Assembly: GCA_002491195.1 (NCBI GenBank)
Contig: DKVL01000061.1
Location: forward strand, 11,401 to 29,934
Reading direction: 5' to 3'
Length of the DNA: 18,534 bases
From: Lachnospiraceae bacterium UBA7179
Lineage (GTDB): Bacteria > Bacillota > Clostridia > Lachnospirales > Lachnospiraceae
The notes beneath the pieces are model-generated. The model made no database searches. It was given only the letters and a program-made list of their open reading frames with translations, and was not told the DNA's origin. A program made the position numbers and the translations under genes. This document shows, piece after piece, positions 15,913 through 18,534 of this stretch. Each line of letters opens with the position of its first letter. The first letter of the stretch is position 1.

Positions 15913-16003
15913 TTTCCTTCTCCCTCCAATTCTTATAATCGAGTTGAAAATACTTTCCGTGCGTCACGTTAGTGACATATTTCCTCTGCACGGGCCTGTG
16001 CAT

Positions 16004-16325
16004 AAAAAGGCTCTTATCCTGTAAATAGGACGAGAGCCTCACGATCGTTATACCACCTAATTACAGCGTACTCCGTCCTAATCCGCATTTTCACCTGAAA
16101 AAGCGTCAAAAAACTTTTATACACGTTCCCTCTAACGCCGGGAATGCGTCAGCACCTATTCTGCCCCATTTTCTACTGTATCAGCCAGAACATTTCAGCC
16201 TGCAACTCAGGAGTGATCTTCGACAATATCATACTTGTACTGGCTCCCACCAAATACTCCCAGCTCTCTGTAACTTTTTGATACTGCGTACTGTCTCCGT
16301 CATCGTCTTTGAACATCTATCAAAT
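16004..16325 (-). promoter_or_regulatory. isoleucine T-box riboswitch of ileS
   Basis: On the minus strand the leader has Stem I features: GACAGTACG, CAGAGAGCTGGG with GGTGGGAGCCAG, then GAAGATCACTCCTGAG. ATC there (16217-16215) is the specifier codon for isoleucine. The T-box core AGGTGGTATAACG lies at 16058-16046; its TGGT can pair with the ACCA end of the uncharged tRNA. The terminator stem GGCTCTCGTCCT (16038-16027) with AGGATAAGAGCC (16020-16009) has one mismatch and is followed by five T. Uncharged tRNA-Ile should favour the antiterminator and raise ileS expression. The core differs from the textbook AGGGTGGNACCGCG but keeps the key bases. A hairpin-rich stretch (15957-15993) separates the terminator from the ribosome binding site. 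Confidence 0.88.
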
Positions 16326-16333
16326 ATAGTATC

Positions 16334-16363
16334 AGTATAAACTTCACCACTCACACTTGTCAA
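16334..16363 (-). promoter_or_regulatory. sigma-A-type promoter of the ileS T-box transcript
   Basis: On the minus strand TTGACA (16363-16358) and TATACT (16339-16334) are 18 bases apart (17 to the overlapping TTATAC). Transcription would start near 16327, just before T-box Stem I. Confidence 0.75.
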
Positions 16364-16382
16364 GTAAAAAACTGTTGGACCA

Positions 16383-16421
16383 TGAACAGTAACAAAATCC
16401 CCATTGGACAATTCTGTCCCT
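16383..16421. repeat. dispersed-repeat copy beside the ileS promoter
   Basis: An exact TGAACAGTAAC (16383-16393) is followed 13 bases later by the near-palindrome GGACAATTCTGTCC (16407-16420). The pair lies 20 bases upstream of the ileS -35. Both parts resemble the other intergenic copies in the window. Confidence 0.55.
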
Positions 16422-16458
16422 TGAAAATTGCTTTAAAACTATTTAAAGTAATATTATC

Positions 16459-16530
16459 ATAACTATTTCATTCCTCATAGTTATAGAAAAACCTAAGTTT
16501 TGCGAACTGTGTCTCTACTGCACAGTTCGC
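16459..16530. repeat. two hairpins in the cdaR-ileS gap
   Basis: ATAACTAT/ATAGTTAT (16459-16466 and 16477-16484) is an 8-bp perfect inverted repeat. GCGAACTGTG/CACAGTTCGC (16502-16511 and 16521-16530) is a 10-bp perfect inverted repeat with a nine-base loop. Neither has a T run close by. Function unknown. Confidence 0.6.
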
Positions 16531-16592
16531 GTCCTGCCTGATCGGGTACATCTCATCAACACAACTCTGTTCTTTCATTTTCATCATACAAA

Positions 16593-16630
16593 CACGGGGC
16601 AGAGTTGTCCAAAACCAACTCTGCCCCGTG
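16593..16630 (-). terminator. 15-bp stem hairpin, likely terminator of the CdaR-type gene, REP-like
   Basis: CACGGGGCAGAGTTG (16593-16607) pairs perfectly with CAACTCTGCCCCGTG (16616-16630) around an eight-base loop. On the minus strand it begins 21 bases after the regulator stop and is followed by TTTGT, a short T run. TGAATAATAAC, a two-base variant of the dispersed motif, adjoins it at 16629-16639, so it may be a REP-like repeat that serves as terminator. Confidence 0.6.
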
Positions 16631-16651
16631 AATAATAACAATATTTTTCCC

Positions 16652-17737
16652 CTACTCCAGCGAATCAATATACTTCATATAATTCACAACCATCAGCGCA
16701 ATCTTAAAAGTCAGCGCATCATCAAATTTCCTGATGTCAAGTCCTGTGGACTGATGCAGTTTCTCAATCCTATAGACAAGTGTATTACGATGTACATAGA
16801 GCTGCCTCGAAGTCTCTGAGACATTGAGATTATTATCGAAGAACTTCTGTACAGTCGTTAAAATCTCATCGTCCAAATCATCGGGAATATTATCGCCAAA
16901 GATCTCCTTCATGAAAATGCGGCACAGGTTAATGGGAAGCTGATAAATCAATCGTCCTATTCCGAGTGTATTGTAGGCACTGATTGACTTTTCCATATAG
17001 AAGATCATACCCACATCGCGAGCCATCTTGGCCTCCTTATAGGATTTGGACACTTCCTTGAGTTCAGGAACTATTGTTCCATAGGATACTTTTGTGATCA
17101 GCATCGCTTCCGCGTTGAGCATATCCACAATCACCTGCGCTGTCTGCTCCACTTCCTCGTATGCATCCAACGTACTGACTTCTTTGATCAAAATAATATT
17201 TTTCTGTTCCACAGCAGTAAGATAGCACCCTGCCTGTCCTTCAAAAATATTCTTTAACATCTCCATAGAAATGTTATCCTTATCATTTTGAGCCTCAATC
17301 AGATACACAACGCGCGGTACTTCTGAAACGATGTGAAGTTTCTTGGCGCGGTTATAGATATCGACCAGCAGCAGATTGTCCAGAAGCAGGTTCTGAAAGA
17401 AATTGTTCTTGTCAAAATGCTCTTTGTAGGCAATCACCAGATTCTGAATCTGACTCACTGCCACCTTTCCGATCATATAAGCATCTGCCCCTGTCCCTTT
17501 TGCAATCAATACATAGAGCACATCTCCGTCCTCGAGAACTTTCAGCATATGATATCCGCCTACAATCTGGCTGTCAGCCGGTGAAGTGACGAAATTTTTT
17601 ACCAATTCCTGCGATACATTCCTGTTGTCAAAAGTCGTTGCCACTGTAATTCCTTCCATATCAATCACACACAAATCAATCTTTGTAATGGTCTTTAGCT
17701 CGTCAATACTTGTCTGAATTACCTGGTTTGAAATCAC
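16652..17737 (-). CDS. CdaR/PucR-type transcriptional regulator
   Basis: The 361-residue protein ends in the PucR/CdaR-type helix-turn-helix: NLNVSETSRQLYVHRNTLVYRIEKL lies within residues 303-361, with the family's HRNTLxYRIxK core. The N-terminal part reads like a sugar-diacid-recognition or similar sensor domain (SIDELKTITKIDLCVIDMEG), and the middle resembles a GGDEF-like spacer region of this family. The start is GTG at 17737, set by AGGAGG nine bases upstream; the open frame runs on to an ATG at 17818 but would then translate the upstream terminator. Only some 45 bases separate that terminator from the ribosome binding site, so it probably depends on read-through from the ABC ATPase gene or on a weak local promoter. 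A role in carbohydrate-uptake control is inferred from the neighbour. Confidence 0.85.
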   Translation of the reverse strand: MISNQVIQTSIDELKTITKIDLCVIDMEGITVATTFDNRNVSQELVKNFVTSPADSQIVGGYHMLKVLEDGDVLYVLIAKGTGADAYMIGKVAVSQIQNLVIAYKEHFDKNNFFQNLLLDNLLLVDIYNRAKKLHIVSEVPRVVYLIEAQNDKDNISMEMLKNIFEGQAGCYLTAVEQKNIILIKEVSTLDAYEEVEQTAQVIVDMLNAEAMLITKVSYGTIVPELKEVSKSYKEAKMARDVGMIFYMEKSISAYNTLGIGRLIYQLPINLCRIFMKEIFGDNIPDDLDDEILTTVQKFFDNNLNVSETSRQLYVHRNTLVYRIEKLHQSTGLDIRKFDDALTFKIALMVVNYMKYIDSLE

Positions 17738-17776
17738 TGTTCCTATCCTCCTATCTTGTTCCTTATATTCGATTGT

Positions 17777-17810
17777 GTAAAAAACCCGGGTGAAAGGCTT
17801 CACCCGGGTT
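17777..17810 (-). terminator. intrinsic terminator of the ABC ATPase gene
   Basis: AACCCGGGTGAA (17810-17799 on the minus strand) and TTCACCCGGGTT (17794-17783) form a perfect 12-bp stem with a four-base loop and a T run after it. It starts 25 bases after the ABC gene stop. Confidence 0.92.
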
Positions 17811-17835
17811 CTATGCATAACTTTATCACAAATAA

Positions 17836-18534
17836 CTAATTGGTGATGATCTTCTCTGTCTCTTTGTCAAATACATGAATCTTCTCAATATCAATTGCAA
17901 ACTTAACCTTATCACCAGGTCTTGCAGTCGTTCTGGGATCAACTCTTGCTGTGATCGGGAACTCTGCCAGATCAGCATATAAGAATACTTCTGCACCAAG
18001 CAACTCGTATACACGGATCGTTGTCTCAAATGTGCTGTCAGACTTTGCCTCTACCATCATCTGTGAATCGTAAATATCCTCTGGTCTGATACCAAATGTA
18101 ACTGTCTTTCCGCTGTAACCGCCTTCGATCAGTTTCTTAGACTTTGCAGGAGGAAGAGGAATGGAAAGTCCTGCTACCTTTAAGTATGCTGTGTCACCCT
18201 TTACATCTACTGTAGCGTCGATGAAGTTCATCTGCGGAGATCCCATGAATCCTGCAACAAACAGGTTCTGTGGCTTCTCGTACAGGTTCTGCGGTGTATC
18301 TACCTGCTGAACAATACCATCCTTCATAACAACGATACGTGTACCAAGTGTCATAGCCTCTGTCTGGTCATGTGTAACGTAGATGATCGTTGTGCCCAGT
18401 CTCTGATGGAGCTTTGCAATCTCAATACGCATCTGTACACGAAGCTTTGCATCCAGGTTGGAGAGAGGCTCATCCATGAGGAATACCTTAGGATTACGCA
18501 CGATCGCACGTCCCATAGCAACACGCTGTCTCTG
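17836..18534 (-). CDS. sugar ABC transporter ATP-binding protein, MsmK/UgpC type (N-terminus beyond right edge)
   Basis: The 232 residues present start inside the ABC signature (QRQRVAMGRAI), so roughly the first 130-140 residues, with Walker A, are outside the window. The Walker B with D-loop VFLMDEPLSNLDAKLR and the H-loop IIYVTHDQTEAMTLG follow. The C-terminal regulatory region with TOBE-like strands (FGIRPEDIYDS, RVYELLGAEVFLYADL, ARVDPRTTARPGDKVKFAID) marks the MalK/UgpC/MsmK group that energises carbohydrate importers and is often shared by several of them. An internal ATG at 18516 is not the start. No permease genes are in view. A strong terminator follows, then the CdaR-type regulator. 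Confidence 0.93.
   Translation of the reverse strand, partial: QRQRVAMGRAIVRNPKVFLMDEPLSNLDAKLRVQMRIEIAKLHQRLGTTIIYVTHDQTEAMTLGTRIVVMKDGIVQQVDTPQNLYEKPQNLFVAGFMGSPQMNFIDATVDVKGDTAYLKVAGLSIPLPPAKSKKLIEGGYSGKTVTFGIRPEDIYDSQMMVEAKSDSTFETTIRVYELLGAEVFLYADLAEFPITARVDPRTTARPGDKVKFAIDIEKIHVFDKETEKIITN

Noticed and set aside
16229..16411. 60-codon minus-strand ORF
   Set aside because: It covers the ileS promoter and T-box Stem I, has no ribosome binding site, and its frame is explained by the structured leader.
16468..16668. 66-codon minus-strand ORF, with a protein-like end
   Set aside because: It overlaps the end of the regulator gene and both hairpins, and no ribosome binding site precedes any of its ATG codons.
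1..18534. CRISPR arrays, tRNA or rRNA genes, intact insertion sequences, prophage genes
   Set aside because: None seen: no regularly spaced repeats, no tRNA-like folds and no transposase or integrase gene was recognised.

Overview
The window looks like a low-to-mid GC Firmicutes chromosome, most likely gut Clostridia of the Lachnospiraceae type. This rests on strong AGGAGG-type ribosome binding sites, a T-box leader on ileS, an ECF sigma/anti-sigma pair, a DUF4317 plus TPM-like gene pair, a CdaR/PucR-type regulator beside an MsmK/UgpC-type sugar ABC ATPase, and AAA-ATPase-like and PD-(D/E)XK proteins of kinds common in that family. The species cannot be named from the sequence.

Left part (1-2350): the N-terminal part of an AAA-ATPase-like protein runs off the left edge on the minus strand. 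It is followed by a 142-bp element with 11-bp inverted ends, which abuts a decayed 3' fragment of an ABC-exporter gene on the plus strand. A short-chain dehydrogenase gene faces that fragment and ends against it, and part of the fragment seems to serve as the dehydrogenase terminator. A 64-codon unknown ORF lies upstream of the dehydrogenase.

Centre-left (2355-6434): three tightly packed minus-strand genes share one good promoter. In order of transcription they encode a protein with about four membrane segments, a 280-residue protein with two apparent repeats, and a 539-residue protein with a HELFH zinc-peptidase motif and a possible third-ligand REVYSD motif. I cannot assign them to a known system. 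They are AT-rich in places compared with their neighbours and are the best candidate for an undescribed system here.

Centre (6650-11672): an ECF sigma factor and its zinc-finger, membrane-anchored anti-sigma factor overlap on the minus strand. After a divergent 321-base gap come three plus-strand genes: a PD-(D/E)XK-type protein with a 21-bp tandem repeat, a DUF4317 protein, and a TPM-domain membrane protein with a Ser/Gly/His/Arg-rich N-terminus. A two-way terminator closes this block.

Right part (11687-18534), all minus strand: isoleucyl-tRNA synthetase follows a promoter and an isoleucine T-box (specifier ATC). A membrane-anchored alpha/beta hydrolase starts five bases after ileS and probably shares its control. 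Further right are a CdaR/PucR-type regulator and the C-terminal part of a sugar ABC ATPase with a strong terminator between them.

An 11-bp motif, TGAACAGTAAC, recurs only in intergenic DNA: four exact copies and two near copies were found by eye. It often sits beside GGGACAG-type or GGGGCAG-type palindromes, which suggests a dispersed family of small mobile or REP-like repeats.
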